Assembly: GCA_964623515.1 (NCBI GenBank)
Contig: CAZURV010000001.1
Span: 62,001-126,000 of the forward strand
Direction of reading: 5' to 3'
Origin: RUG714 sp964623515
GTDB lineage: Bacteria; Bacillota; Clostridia; Oscillospirales; Acutalibacteraceae
Length of the DNA: 64,000 bases
Below are positions 27,256-36,022 of this stretch, one piece after another. The notes beneath the pieces were generated by a model, which saw nothing but the letters and a program-made list of their open reading frames with translations, was not told where the DNA came from and made no database searches. Each line of letters starts with the position of its first letter. Position 1 is the first letter of the stretch. A program made the position numbers and the translations under genes.

Positions 27256-29088
27256 TTAATCTGTGATTCCCAGATTTTTGTATTCATCGGCAATCTTTTT
27301 ATTGATTTCTTTCAGCTTATCTGCATTCGGCTTGATGAGTTCACGGTCATATGTAAGGATACCGTTTACTTCGTTTTCCAGGTCGGAAACTTCTGTATAG
27401 ACAGTAGCGCTTAACCCTTTTTTTATTAACGGAATCAACTGACCGACCATCAGTTTTTCAAGTTTATCGGTTAAAATCTGCCTGGTTTTGAACATTCTGT
27501 AGCCGAAAGCGGATTTCGGACACCAGGTGTGTCCTTCAACCACATGGCTATATCCGCCGTATTCGGAAATAACATAAGCACGTTTTTTATCCGGAAGAAT
27601 ATGCATAAGCGGCATAATATAAATATGCGTGCTTCTCATATCTCCTGCACCCATATCATACCAGCCGCTGGCATGATCTACAAGTCTGGATGGATCGTAA
27701 GCTTTCACCTCGTTGCCGATTCTTTTCGCGTCATACTGTCCCCAGCCCTCGTTGAAAGGAACCCAGCAACAAACTGAAACAGAGTTGTAAAGCAAATCAA
27801 TCGTTTCCCACATCTCTTTTTCATGCTGGTTTCTCCACTCTTGTTCATTCTTGAAGAAATTGTTATAGTGCTTCTGCGTATTATCCTTATGATGATTGTG
27901 AAGTCTTAAATAATTCTGAATATTGGGAACTACGCCTGCCCAAAATACACCGAGCTCCTTACCGCCGGAAACCATATCCTGCCAGACAAGCATACCAAGC
28001 CTGTCACAGTGATAGTACCAGCGCGGAGATTCAACTTTAATGTGCTTTCTGAGCATGTTAAAGCCCAAATCTTTCATAGTTTGAATATCGTAAATTAAAG
28101 CCTCATCGCAGGGCTGAGTATACAGACCGTCCGGCCACCATCCCTGATCGAGAAGACCGTTCTGGAAATACGGTTTATTGTTGAGGAAAAGACGCGGCGT
28201 ACCAAACTTATCCTTTTCCATTGAAAATTTACGCATTCCTACATAACTCTGAACCGTATCCACGGTTTCTTCACCGTTTTTCAGAGTGAACACTACATCA
28301 TAAAGGAAAGGGTCCTCCGGAGTCCACAAATGCATATCATTAAGAACCGCCTTGAAATCATTGAGAACGGAATGCACGGTTGCAACAACTTTTCCGTTGT
28401 CATAAAGCTCCGCGATAACGGAAGTTTCTGCTGTTTTGTTTTTAATCCTTGCGGTAAAACTTACTGAACCGCTGTCAATATCAGGAGTCATCCTGACGCT
28501 TTCCAAATGCGTGTCACTAACAGGTTCAAGCCATACCGTCTGCCATATGCCGGAGGTTGGCTGATACCAGAATCCGTGCGTTGTAAGGCTCTGCTTTCCT
28601 CTGTCCTGCCAACCGTGATCGGTCGGATCGTATACCTTAACCTTGAGGTCGTTTTCTCCTGCGACAAGGCAGTCGGTTATATCCGCTTTAATAGGCGTAT
28701 ATCCGCCTCTGTGAGAGGCAACGCTTTTGCCGTTAACGAATATCTCGGATTCCCAGTCGATTGCTCCGAAATGAAGAATAATTCGTTTCCCGGACCATTC
28801 GGCCGGAACAGTAAATTTACGGTTATACCAGAGTCGGTCGTTTTCCGTAAGCACACGCATAACGCCGGATATAGGAGATTCCACGCCGTAGGGCACAAGG
28901 ATTTCACCCTCATATTCATTGCAGTCAAACTGCTCATACGGAGTGATAGCGTAATTCCATAATCCGTTAAGATTAAGCCAATCCTTTCTTTCAAACTGCG
29001 GTACCGGATACTCCGGCAAAACGTTTTCGGGATCTACTTGATCCGCCCAGCGGGTTTTGATAATGTCGCCCTTAACTTCCCATGCCAT
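27256..29088 (-). CDS. Glycoside hydrolase family 2 enzyme, cytoplasmic
   Basis: 610 residues from ATG 29088 (MAWEVKGD) with AGGAGG upstream. Order: jelly-roll sugar-binding domain (about 35-210, including WYNRKFTVP), immunoglobulin-like domain (about 210-310), and TIM barrel. The acid/base Glu is in PFNEGWGQYD (about 443) and the nucleophile Glu in ISEYGGYSH (about 509). No signal peptide, so it acts on imported oligosaccharides. It is short for beta-galactosidases; beta-galactosidase, glucuronidase or mannosidase specificity cannot be decided by eye. It follows der by 13 bases, an odd housekeeping neighbour. Confidence 0.88.
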   Translation of the reverse strand: MAWEVKGDIIKTRWADQVDPENVLPEYPVPQFERKDWLNLNGLWNYAITPYEQFDCNEYEGEILVPYGVESPISGVMRVLTENDRLWYNRKFTVPAEWSGKRIILHFGAIDWESEIFVNGKSVASHRGGYTPIKADITDCLVAGENDLKVKVYDPTDHGWQDRGKQSLTTHGFWYQPTSGIWQTVWLEPVSDTHLESVRMTPDIDSGSVSFTARIKNKTAETSVIAELYDNGKVVATVHSVLNDFKAVLNDMHLWTPEDPFLYDVVFTLKNGEETVDTVQSYVGMRKFSMEKDKFGTPRLFLNNKPYFQNGLLDQGWWPDGLYTQPCDEALIYDIQTMKDLGFNMLRKHIKVESPRWYYHCDRLGMLVWQDMVSGGKELGVFWAGVVPNIQNYLRLHNHHKDNTQKHYNNFFKNEQEWRNQHEKEMWETIDLLYNSVSVCCWVPFNEGWGQYDAKRIGNEVKAYDPSRLVDHASGWYDMGAGDMRSTHIYIMPLMHILPDKKRAYVISEYGGYSHVVEGHTWCPKSAFGYRMFKTRQILTDKLEKLMVGQLIPLIKKGLSATVYTEVSDLENEVNGILTYDRELIKPNADKLKEINKKIADEYKNLGITD

Positions 29089-29101
29089 ATAAATATACCT
29101 C

Positions 29102-30424
29102 CTATTTATCACCGCGTTCTCTTATAACAAAGCGAACAGGTGTTCCTTCCAGTCCGAAAATTTCTCTGATGCGGTTTTCCAGATACCGCTGATAAGAATA
29201 ATGAAATAAATCCGCTTTATTGCAGAAACAAACAAATGTGGGCGGCCTCGTTGACGCCTGTGTTATATAGTATATTTTTAAGCGCCTTCCCTTATCGGTC
29301 GGCGGCTGAACACGCGTTGTTGCTTCCGCAAGAACATCATTTAATTTTCCTGTGGAAATACGCATTGCATTCTGCTCGTTGACAAACTTTATCAGTTCAA
29401 ATAATCTGTTTAAACGCATTCCCGTTTCAGCGGAAATAAAGATAATCGGCGCATAGGTCATAAAGGAAAAGTCTTGCATCAGCTTTTTGCGATAAGTGTC
29501 CATCGTTTTGCCGTCTTTTTCAACGGCATCCCATTTGTTTACGGCAATAATGCAGCCTTTGCCGTATTCAAGAGCCATTCCGGCAACCTTGCTGTCCTGC
29601 TCCGTAAAACTTTCGATCGCATCTATCATAATAACACATACATCGGCTCTCTCAACAGCCATCCGCGCTCTTAAAATACTGTATTTTTCTATGCGGTCAT
29701 CTACTCTGCTCTTCCGCCTTAAACCAGCGGTATCTATAAAATTAAATTTACCGTATTGATTTTCAACGACAGTGTCTGTTGTATCACGCGTAGTTCCCGC
29801 AATATTCGAAACGATTGCACGTTCCTCACCCGAAATTTTGTTGATAAGCGAGGATTTGCCGACATTCGGCTTTCCTATAACCGCAACCTTGACAAAGTCA
29901 TCTTCATCTCTGGCACTGTCCGCAGATTCGGAGAAATTTGCAGTGACAGCATCCAGCAAATCCCCCGTTCCGTGACCGTGGATAGATGATACTGCAATCG
30001 GATCGCCCAATCCGAGATTATAAAATTCATAAAATTCCGCAGGCAGTACACCCACTCTGTCACACTTATTTACGCAGAGTACAACCGGTTTTCCGCTTTT
30101 CCGAAGCATAGAAGCAACTTCCGTGTCCGAAGCAAGAATCCCGGACTTTAAATCAGTTACAAACACAATGACATCGGCGCTACTGATTGCCAGTTCCGCC
30201 TGCCGTCTCATCTGCGACAGGATAATATCCTCACTGTACGGCTCAATACCGCCCGTATCCACCAAAAGCATATTATAGTTCAGCCATTCGCATTCGCCGA
30301 AAATTCTGTCCCGCGTAACGCCCGGCGTATCATCAACTATCGAAAGCCTTTTTCCTATTAACTTGTTAAACAAAGTGGACTTCCCCACATTCGGTCTGCC
30401 GACGATTGCAACTACCGGTTTCAT
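29102..30424 (-). CDS. der: Ribosome-assembly GTPase Der (EngA)
   Basis: 440 residues from ATG 30424 (MKPVVAIVGRPN), with GGGAG before it. Two tandem GTPase domains are present: G1 motifs GRPNVGKS and GKPNVGKS, G3 DTGG and DTAGL, and G4 NKCD and NKWD. A C-terminal KH-like domain (RRLKIYYITQASTRPPTF) follows. It is needed for 50S maturation. It starts just after the DUF512 gene. Confidence 0.97.
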   Translation of the reverse strand: MKPVVAIVGRPNVGKSTLFNKLIGKRLSIVDDTPGVTRDRIFGECEWLNYNMLLVDTGGIEPYSEDIILSQMRRQAELAISSADVIVFVTDLKSGILASDTEVASMLRKSGKPVVLCVNKCDRVGVLPAEFYEFYNLGLGDPIAVSSIHGHGTGDLLDAVTANFSESADSARDEDDFVKVAVIGKPNVGKSSLINKISGEERAIVSNIAGTTRDTTDTVVENQYGKFNFIDTAGLRRKSRVDDRIEKYSILRARMAVERADVCVIMIDAIESFTEQDSKVAGMALEYGKGCIIAVNKWDAVEKDGKTMDTYRKKLMQDFSFMTYAPIIFISAETGMRLNRLFELIKFVNEQNAMRISTGKLNDVLAEATTRVQPPTDKGRRLKIYYITQASTRPPTFVCFCNKADLFHYSYQRYLENRIREIFGLEGTPVRFVIRERGDK

Positions 30425-30425
30425 T

Positions 30426-31730
30426 TTATTCTCCCAAAATGGCATCAAGCAGTTTAAAGCCGTTGTTTTCAACAGGCTGAACCTTTACGCCAAGCTTATT
30501 CGCAAGCTGTTTAAGCGTTATATCATCCAAAAAAATATTTTCGTCTTTTTTCAGCATAGAATACGGAATAAGCAGTTTTTCGCCTAACTCCGCGCCTTTA
30601 AGCTGTTCTGTTATATCGCCGCCCGTTACAAGTCCGGAAACATTGATTGTTTCCCCGAAAAATCGGTTCGCCACAGGTATAACATTTACTTTAATATTAT
30701 AATATTTAGAGTGCAATAAGTCAACAAGTTCTTGAATGAGTAGCGCCGCAGACGTACCGCTTGCTATCGATAGGGTTTTGGAAATATTCGGGAAATTCGA
30801 ATCCGCAAGAGCTTTTTTAAATTCATCTTTCAACAGACTCCACATTCCCACACCGTTTTCAATCTGCGGAAAATCTTCATAAAAATCTACTGCAGGCATG
30901 CTTCTTTGTGCTTTCAGGTAAAATTCATCCGCCGGATAAATAATTCGGTTGCCATATTCTTTTTTTAATTTATCGCCGTATTCTTCAATAATATCTATAA
31001 CTTCTTCCGCCTGCTCTTTGGTATAAGAACTGATTTTTGCAAGTCCTTCGCGGTATTTTGTGATACCTACAGGTACGGCGGCAATGCTTTGCAGAGAGGG
31101 CAGAAGTTCGGTCAGCTTTTCAATTGAATAGCGAAGTTCATCACCGTCGTTTATACCGGGGCAAAGCACAAGCTGCGCGTTCAATTTTATTCCGGCCCGG
31201 GCAAGGATATACAAATAGTCAAGCACCATACCTGCGCGCTTGTTGTGCATCATTTTAACGCGCAATTCTTTATTCATGGTATGCACCGAAACATTGATTG
31301 GACTGATATGCATTTTTATGATTCTGTTAATTTCTTTCTCCGAAATATTCGTAAGCGTGATATAATTACCGAACAAAAAAGAAAGCCTTGCATCGTCATC
31401 TTTAAAATAGAGCGTGCTTCTCATTCCGGGAGGAAGCTGGTCTATGAAGCAGAATATGCATTTATTTGCACAGGAACGCTGTTTATCCATAATGAAGTCA
31501 TCAAAATCAAGCCCGATATCTTCATATGCATCTTTTTTGATTTTTACAGTGCGTTTTCTTCCGGAAAGCGTTTCAATTTCCAGCCGGAGTTTCGGCTCGG
31601 TAAGATAAAACTGATAATCCAGAAAATCACAGATTTCATTTCCGTTAATCGAAATCAGTCTGTATCCTGCATATATTCTCTTTTTAGCGGCAATAGAACC
31701 TTTTTCTACACCGCAAATCTTAACGCTCAT
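30426..31730 (-). CDS. DUF512 radical SAM protein with N-terminal PDZ domain
   Basis: 434 residues from ATG 31730 following CGGAGGAAAT. An N-terminal PDZ-like segment (AAKKRIYAGYRLISINGNEI) precedes the radical SAM cluster motif CANKCIFC (with CFIDQLP), then the barrel with NVSVHTMNKELR, and a C-terminal DUF512 domain. The substrate is unknown. It is commonly linked to der in Clostridia, which suggests a translation-related role; that is inference. A structured leader with a terminator lies directly upstream. Confidence 0.9.
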   Translation of the reverse strand: MSVKICGVEKGSIAAKKRIYAGYRLISINGNEICDFLDYQFYLTEPKLRLEIETLSGRKRTVKIKKDAYEDIGLDFDDFIMDKQRSCANKCIFCFIDQLPPGMRSTLYFKDDDARLSFLFGNYITLTNISEKEINRIIKMHISPINVSVHTMNKELRVKMMHNKRAGMVLDYLYILARAGIKLNAQLVLCPGINDGDELRYSIEKLTELLPSLQSIAAVPVGITKYREGLAKISSYTKEQAEEVIDIIEEYGDKLKKEYGNRIIYPADEFYLKAQRSMPAVDFYEDFPQIENGVGMWSLLKDEFKKALADSNFPNISKTLSIASGTSAALLIQELVDLLHSKYYNIKVNVIPVANRFFGETINVSGLVTGGDITEQLKGAELGEKLLIPYSMLKKDENIFLDDITLKQLANKLGVKVQPVENNGFKLLDAILGE

Positions 31731-31742
31731 ATTTCCTCCGTT

Positions 31743-31778
31743 AAAAAAGCAAAGGGCCATCCGCATTTACGGATAGCC
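31743..31778 (-). terminator. Terminator between rpmF and the DUF512 gene
   Basis: On the minus strand GGCTATCCG and CGGATGGCC pair around a six-base loop (one G-T pair), followed by CTTTGCTTTTTT. It ends 13 bases before the DUF512 start, so it either ends the yceD-rpmF transcript or acts as a leader attenuator. Confidence 0.75.
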
Positions 31779-31958
31779 AAATCAGTTCATAAGTTCAAAA
31801 CAAACATGATCCCGCCGTCTGTTCCGTGCATCGCCCAAGCGGCAAAACTTCGCAAAAGACTTATATCTGAGACACTATGCTGTTTTACAACGACAGACCG
31901 GCTGTTACTGCCGTATCACGGCGAACCCGGTCTGCCCTGTTCATTCACTCAAACAAAA
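31779..31958 (-). ncRNA. Structured RNA region: rpmF 3' UTR or DUF512 leader, class unknown
   Basis: About 180 noncoding bases on the minus strand that contain strong designed-looking structure. Ten-bp arms GGCAGACCGG and CCGGTCTGTC (31936 to about 31892) enclose an inner hairpin GCCG-TGATA-CGGC. A second part contains GTCTTTTGCGAAG, a G-rich stretch (GGGCGATGCACGG) and AGACGGCGGG before the terminator stem. No standard riboswitch consensus that I know (SAM, TPP, cobalamin, glycine, lysine, T-box, ydaO) is visible. The raiA and 6S families should be tested. Confidence 0.5.
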
Positions 31959-32144
31959 TTATTCTTCGCCCATTTTAATGACTTCCTTGCCTTTATAATA
32001 TCCGCAGTTCGCGCATACTTTATGAGGAGCCATATAACCATGACAATTCGGGCATTCAACAAGAGTGGGAGCAGAAGCCTTCCATACGCTTGAACGCCTT
32101 TTATTTTTGCGTGCTTTTGATGTTTTTCTCTTTGGTACTGCCAT
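31959..32144 (-). CDS. rpmF: 50S ribosomal protein L32
   Basis: 61 residues from ATG 32144, preceded by AAGGAGGTG. N-terminal AVPKRKTSKARKNKRRS is the L32 signature and the C-terminal zinc ribbon keeps all four Cys (CPNC and CANC), the zinc-binding C+ form. Its linkage to yceD is nearly universal. Confidence 0.97.
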   Translation of the reverse strand: MAVPKRKTSKARKNKRRSSVWKASAPTLVECPNCHGYMAPHKVCANCGYYKGKEVIKMGEE

Positions 32145-32175
32145 TTCAAGCACCTCCTTGTTTATTTTAAATCAA

Positions 32176-32688
32176 TCAGCTGTCCGTTTCCTCGGAATCA
32201 ATCAGTTCAAGAAGCTTTGCCATTCTGGGATCAGCTTCTTTTTTGCATCCGCACGGACCGTTATTCAGGTTTGCGCCGCATTTTGAACACAGCCCTTTGC
32301 AATCCTCCGTGCAAAGGAATTTTGCAGGCATATTCAGCAAAACATCCGAATGAATGAGATCATCCACATCTAATCTCATATTTTCCGCCACTAGAAAATA
32401 ATCATTATCGGCTTCATTACTGAGCTGTGCGACTATATTATGATGAATCGGAATAACAAAGTCATGTGTAACCTGTTCTGCGCATCTGTCGCATGGCGCC
32501 GAATATGTAAACCGAGCCACTGCATCCATCGATACCATGCCGATTCTGTTAGTAAACCCGCCTTCAAGCTTTACGGGAGTCTGAAAGCGGCATACGCCCC
32601 CGTCCAGAACATCCGAGAAATCAATGTCCATATCCAAAGGCAACCGTGCGCCATCGTTTTCAAATACATTATTAAGCTCAATTAACAT
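32176..32688 (-). CDS. yceD: YceD/DUF177 rRNA-accumulation protein
   Basis: 170 residues. A central Cys pair (PCDRCAEQV) and a C-terminal Cys cluster (CTEDCKGLC, CSKCGANLN, GPCGC) match DUF177, linked in other bacteria to 23S rRNA accumulation. It is transcribed with rpmF from a near-consensus promoter just upstream. Confidence 0.92.
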   Translation of the reverse strand: MLIELNNVFENDGARLPLDMDIDFSDVLDGGVCRFQTPVKLEGGFTNRIGMVSMDAVARFTYSAPCDRCAEQVTHDFVIPIHHNIVAQLSNEADNDYFLVAENMRLDVDDLIHSDVLLNMPAKFLCTEDCKGLCSKCGANLNNGPCGCKKEADPRMAKLLELIDSEETDS

Positions 32689-32702
32689 AATACCACCGGT
32701 TT

Positions 32703-32731
32703 ATTATATATTTATAAACAGTTTTTGTCAA
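32703..32731 (-). promoter_or_regulatory. Consensus sigma-A promoter for yceD-rpmF
   Basis: TTGACA, 17 bases, TATAAT on the minus strand, a perfect match at optimal spacing. The transcript would start within about 10 bases of the yceD ATG, so the leader is very short. Confidence 0.88.
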
Positions 32732-32802
32732 CAATTTTTTCATAAAGGTTTAATCCGAATAGGGATAAAACGGTTTTGAAAGGCTTATGCTTATGGAATC
32801 GT

Positions 32803-32832
32803 AAAAAATGCTCCCGGAAAAACAGGAGCATT
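32803..32832 (-). terminator. Terminator after the P-loop protein gene
   Basis: AATGCTCC and GGAGCATT pair around a ten-base loop, followed on the minus strand by a run of T. It lies 20 bases after the stop of the 32852-33268 gene. Confidence 0.85.
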
Positions 32833-32851
32833 AATATGATGGATTATGCGT

Positions 32852-33268
32852 TTATTTTACAGAGCAAAAATCAAATATTTCAGCCGGAAGATTGTTCTTA
32901 TCTTCACTGATTGTGAACGTAAAATCAGCTCCACTTTCTTTTGAAAGCCCTTCAACTCTTCTGAGCAGAGTGACAAGATCCTTATAATCCCTGCCGATAA
33001 TTTTTAAAGTTGCATCAACAAACACGTCCGTTAAATCATAGTTCCCCGCACAAATTCCGGCAAGAAAACCGTAAAATCCGTTAACTGTTTTTACATCATA
33101 TGAATCGGTATTCACAAGGCGCGCTTTTGAAGCGATGTTGACTCCGAGATTGCGATTTTTTTCAACCACAACAACGCTTCCGTCAGAAGATTTAACGGCA
33201 TCGCTTACAGCCTCGATCAGATACTTCGTTTTTCCGCTACCCTTTGTTCCGATAATAAGAGAAATCAT
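32852..33268 (-). CDS. Small P-loop protein of unknown function
   Basis: 138 residues with an N-terminal Walker A (LIIGTKGSGKTKYL) and a plausible Walker B strand (LTDVFVDATL, no DE pair). The region VVVVEKNRNLGVNI resembles the strand after the P-loop in RecA-like or PilT-like ATPases. It is too short for a helicase or motor. Clostridial homologues are usually left as hypothetical ATP-binding proteins. It follows pgi by 56 bases. Confidence 0.7.
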   Translation of the reverse strand: MISLIIGTKGSGKTKYLIEAVSDAVKSSDGSVVVVEKNRNLGVNIASKARLVNTDSYDVKTVNGFYGFLAGICAGNYDLTDVFVDATLKIIGRDYKDLVTLLRRVEGLSKESGADFTFTISEDKNNLPAEIFDFCSVK

Positions 33269-33324
33269 ATTTTATTCTCTCCTTCCTAATATTTTCACCA
33301 TTATGGCCACGCCATATGGAAATT

Positions 33325-34668
33325 TTACTTTATTCTCGCTTCAAGTTCTTTCTGCATATCCTCATATCCGGGTTTCCCGAGAAGAGCAAACATATTCTTT
33401 TTGTAACTTTCAACACCGGGCTGGTTAAACGGATTTACTCCGAGCATATATCCGGACACGGCGCAGGCTTTTTCAAAAAAGTAAATCAGGTATCCAAGTT
33501 CATATTCGTCAATTCTCGGCACTTCAAGCACAACGTTCGGTACGCCGCCGTCACAATGCGCAAGAAGAGTTCCCTCAAATGCTTTTCTGTTCACGAATGA
33601 CATCTTTTTTCCAGAAAGGAAATTAAGACCGTCTATATTGCCCTCAACGTTTTTGAGAACATATTCCGAACGCGGTTCAGCAATGCTGACAACCGTTTCG
33701 AACATCAGATTTTTTCCACTCTCCTGGATATATTGACCGAGTGAATGAAGATCTGTTGAAAAAATAACGGAACAAGGGAAAAGACCTTTTCCGTCTTTGC
33801 CTTCGCTTTCGCCGAAAAGTTGTTTGTACCACTGTGCCATCATATCAAAACTCGGTTCATAGCTTGCAAGGAGTTCTACTTTTTTCCCTTTATTGTATAA
33901 AATATTTCTTATTGCTGCATATTTATAGCAGTCGTTTTTATCAAAATCATCGCAGGCAAGCTCTGTCTGAGCAGTCCGGGCGCCTTTCATCAGCATATCA
34001 ATATCAATTCCCGCGGCGGCAATCGGAAGAAGTCCCACAGCTGTAAGCACGCTGAAACGCCCTCCCACGTCATCCGGAACAACAAAGGTTTCGTAGCCTT
34101 CCTCATCGGCCAGATTCTTAAGCGTTCCTCTCGACTTGTCGGTTGTTACAAAAATTCTGTTTTTTGCTTCTTCTTTTCCGTATTTCTTCTCAACAAGTTC
34201 ACGGAAAACGCGGAAAGCAAGTGCAGGCTCGGTGGTTGTGCCCGATTTTGAAATCACGTTAACACAAAAATCCTTTCCCTCGCAGATTGTGATTAAATCG
34301 TTCAATGCCGAGGGGCTGATTGTATTTCCTGCGAAATAAATATCGGGAGTATCTTTTGGAAGCGCGTTATAATTGTTTGATTTTATCGCTTCAATAACGG
34401 CCCTCGCACCGAGATACGAACCGCCTATGCCGATAACGATTAAAACATCGCTTTTTATAATTTTTTTTGCTGCCGCCTTAATTCTTGCGAACTCTTCTTT
34501 ATCGTAATCTTCCGGAAGATTCACCCAACCGATAAAATCATTTCCGAGCCCTGTTCCGCTGTGCAGAACGCCGGCCGCTTTAAGGGCTTCGGACGCCGCT
34601 GCTTCTATTTCTTCCTCGGAAACAAAGCCGTTAAGAAATTTAGTATTCAGTTTTGTTGCCATTTTCAT
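33325..34668 (-). CDS. pgi: Glucose-6-phosphate isomerase
   Basis: 447 residues, the usual length for Firmicutes PGI. Sugar-phosphate isomerase signatures are seen: IGIGGSYLGARAVIEA, NVISKSGTTTEPALAFR, DDVGGRFSVLTAVGLLP and NPFNQPGVESYK. It interconverts glucose-6-P and fructose-6-P in glycolysis. ATG at 34668 follows AAAGGAGAGGT; an internal ATG six bases later is equally well placed. Confidence 0.97.
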   Translation of the reverse strand: MKMATKLNTKFLNGFVSEEEIEAAASEALKAAGVLHSGTGLGNDFIGWVNLPEDYDKEEFARIKAAAKKIIKSDVLIVIGIGGSYLGARAVIEAIKSNNYNALPKDTPDIYFAGNTISPSALNDLITICEGKDFCVNVISKSGTTTEPALAFRVFRELVEKKYGKEEAKNRIFVTTDKSRGTLKNLADEEGYETFVVPDDVGGRFSVLTAVGLLPIAAAGIDIDMLMKGARTAQTELACDDFDKNDCYKYAAIRNILYNKGKKVELLASYEPSFDMMAQWYKQLFGESEGKDGKGLFPCSVIFSTDLHSLGQYIQESGKNLMFETVVSIAEPRSEYVLKNVEGNIDGLNFLSGKKMSFVNRKAFEGTLLAHCDGGVPNVVLEVPRIDEYELGYLIYFFEKACAVSGYMLGVNPFNQPGVESYKKNMFALLGKPGYEDMQKELEARIK

Positions 34669-34701
34669 ACCTCTCCTTTAAGCAGGTTTAAACCTATCCT
34701 T

Positions 34702-34730
34702 ATTTTACAATAAAACAAGTTCTATTTCAA
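34702..34730 (-). promoter_or_regulatory. Sigma-A promoter for pgi
   Basis: TTGAAA, 17 bases, TAAAAT on the minus strand, each one mismatch from consensus, 34 bases upstream of the pgi start. Confidence 0.65.
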
Positions 34731-34746
34731 TAAAAATATAGCTGTT

Positions 34747-35901
34747 TTACAAATTTTTTACAGTGCTTTCAAATAATTTTAAGAAAGTACTCCAAAAATT
34801 CAGTTTTTTGATGCCTTCCTCGGCACACAGCGGAATTTCATCTATTTTATCTTTCCCGAGATATATTTCAACTCTTCCTATCATCTGATTCTTTTTCACA
34901 GGAGCATTCAGCGATGCGGGAAGAACGATTTTCGTTTCGAGTTTTTCATCGCTCCCCTTTTCTGTAAGGACGTATCGGTTCCCCGCCACAATAGGATTAA
35001 CCCCGCTTTTTTCACCGCCGTTGACCTGGACCGAACCAATCTGTGAAAGATTAATATCCGCTTTAACGCTTTCATAATTTGCGAATCCCCAATTCAAAAG
35101 ATTTTGAGCCGCCGCAAAACGCTTTTCGCTGTTTTCCGCACCCAGCACAACTGCCGCAAGAGACGTATTGCCGCGCTTCGCTGTTGCGCTGATGCAAAAT
35201 CCGGCTTTCGTTGTTGTACCCGTTTTCAGCCCCGTACATCCCTCATAAAATCTCACAAGCCGATTTGTATTTACAAGCTCCGTTTTTCCGTTTCTCAAGC
35301 TGTCCATCCAAATCGTTGAATATTCTTTAATTTTGTCATATTGCATAAGCTCGCGACTCATAACTGCAATATCATAAGCCGTGGAAAGATGCGTTTCCGT
35401 TTCATCATCAAGACCTGTGCAGTTGTCAAAATGTGTGTTTTTCATCCCGAGCTGCTTCGCTTTTTCATTCATCATCGCAACAAACGATTCGCTCGAACCG
35501 GCTATATATTCTCCCAGCGCCGTACAGGCATCGTTTGCACTCGCTACGACAACGGCTTTAAGCATGTCGTCAACGCTCATCTGTTCTCCGACTTCAAGCC
35601 ATATCTGGGAACCGCCGAAGCTTTGTGCATTTTCGGTTGTGGTTACCATATCGGCAAGCGCTATTTTTCCGCTTTCAACAGCTTCCATAATTAAAATAAG
35701 GGCCATAACTTTTGTAATGCTCGCAGGATACAATTGTTTATTTTCATTTTTTGCCGCCAAAACTTTACCGGAATCTATATCCATTAGAACATATGCCTTT
35801 GCCTCAGCTTCGACAGACGCTTTCTTTTCCGCAGCAAAAGAAAATACGCATAAGCCGAAGGCCATAATTACACTAAGCAGAACAGATATTATTTTCTTCA
35901 T
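34747..35901 (-). CDS. D-alanyl-D-alanine carboxypeptidase (S11, DacA-like)
   Basis: 384 residues from ATG 35901 after GGAGTGAT. Signal peptide KKIISVLLSVIMAFGLCVFSFAA with cleavage near 23. Catalytic Ser61-x-x-Lys64 in PASITKVMA, SAN variant of the second motif (VVASANDACT) and KTG in GLKTGTTTKAG. The C-terminal S11 beta domain ends in an amphipathic helix expected to bind the membrane. This is the second such enzyme in the window; vegetative versus sporulation roles cannot be assigned from sequence. Confidence 0.92.
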   Translation of the reverse strand: MKKIISVLLSVIMAFGLCVFSFAAEKKASVEAEAKAYVLMDIDSGKVLAAKNENKQLYPASITKVMALILIMEAVESGKIALADMVTTTENAQSFGGSQIWLEVGEQMSVDDMLKAVVVASANDACTALGEYIAGSSESFVAMMNEKAKQLGMKNTHFDNCTGLDDETETHLSTAYDIAVMSRELMQYDKIKEYSTIWMDSLRNGKTELVNTNRLVRFYEGCTGLKTGTTTKAGFCISATAKRGNTSLAAVVLGAENSEKRFAAAQNLLNWGFANYESVKADINLSQIGSVQVNGGEKSGVNPIVAGNRYVLTEKGSDEKLETKIVLPASLNAPVKKNQMIGRVEIYLGKDKIDEIPLCAEEGIKKLNFWSTFLKLFESTVKNL

Positions 35902-35938
35902 ATAATCACTCCAATCATTAAAGAATATGCCGGAGTAA

Positions 35939-35967
35939 TTGCATTTATTTATATTTTGTTTTATAAT
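35939..35967 (+). promoter_or_regulatory. Promoter for mtaB
   Basis: TTGCAT, 17 bases, TATAAT on the plus strand, 55 bases upstream of mtaB, in the divergent region shared with the carboxypeptidase gene. The -10 is perfect, the -35 weak. Confidence 0.5.
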
Positions 35968-36022
35968 AAATTTCAAACCCGGAATAGAATCAAAGATATT
36001 AAAATTACGTTAGAAAGAAAAA

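Noticed and set aside
31779..31958. T-box or common riboswitch upstream of the DUF512 gene
   Set aside because: No GGUGG-type T-box bulge and none of the SAM, TPP, cobalamin, glycine, lysine or ydaO core sequences are visible.
31245..32093. 282-codon plus-strand frame across DUF512, the structured RNA and rpmF
   Set aside because: Antisense to two confirmed genes; residue composition is shadow-like and there is no start signal.
34747..35901. Beta-lactamase instead of carboxypeptidase
   Set aside because: SxxK, SAN and KTG spacing plus the C-terminal S11 domain and signal peptide fit a D-Ala-D-Ala carboxypeptidase; no Glu166-type omega loop is evident.
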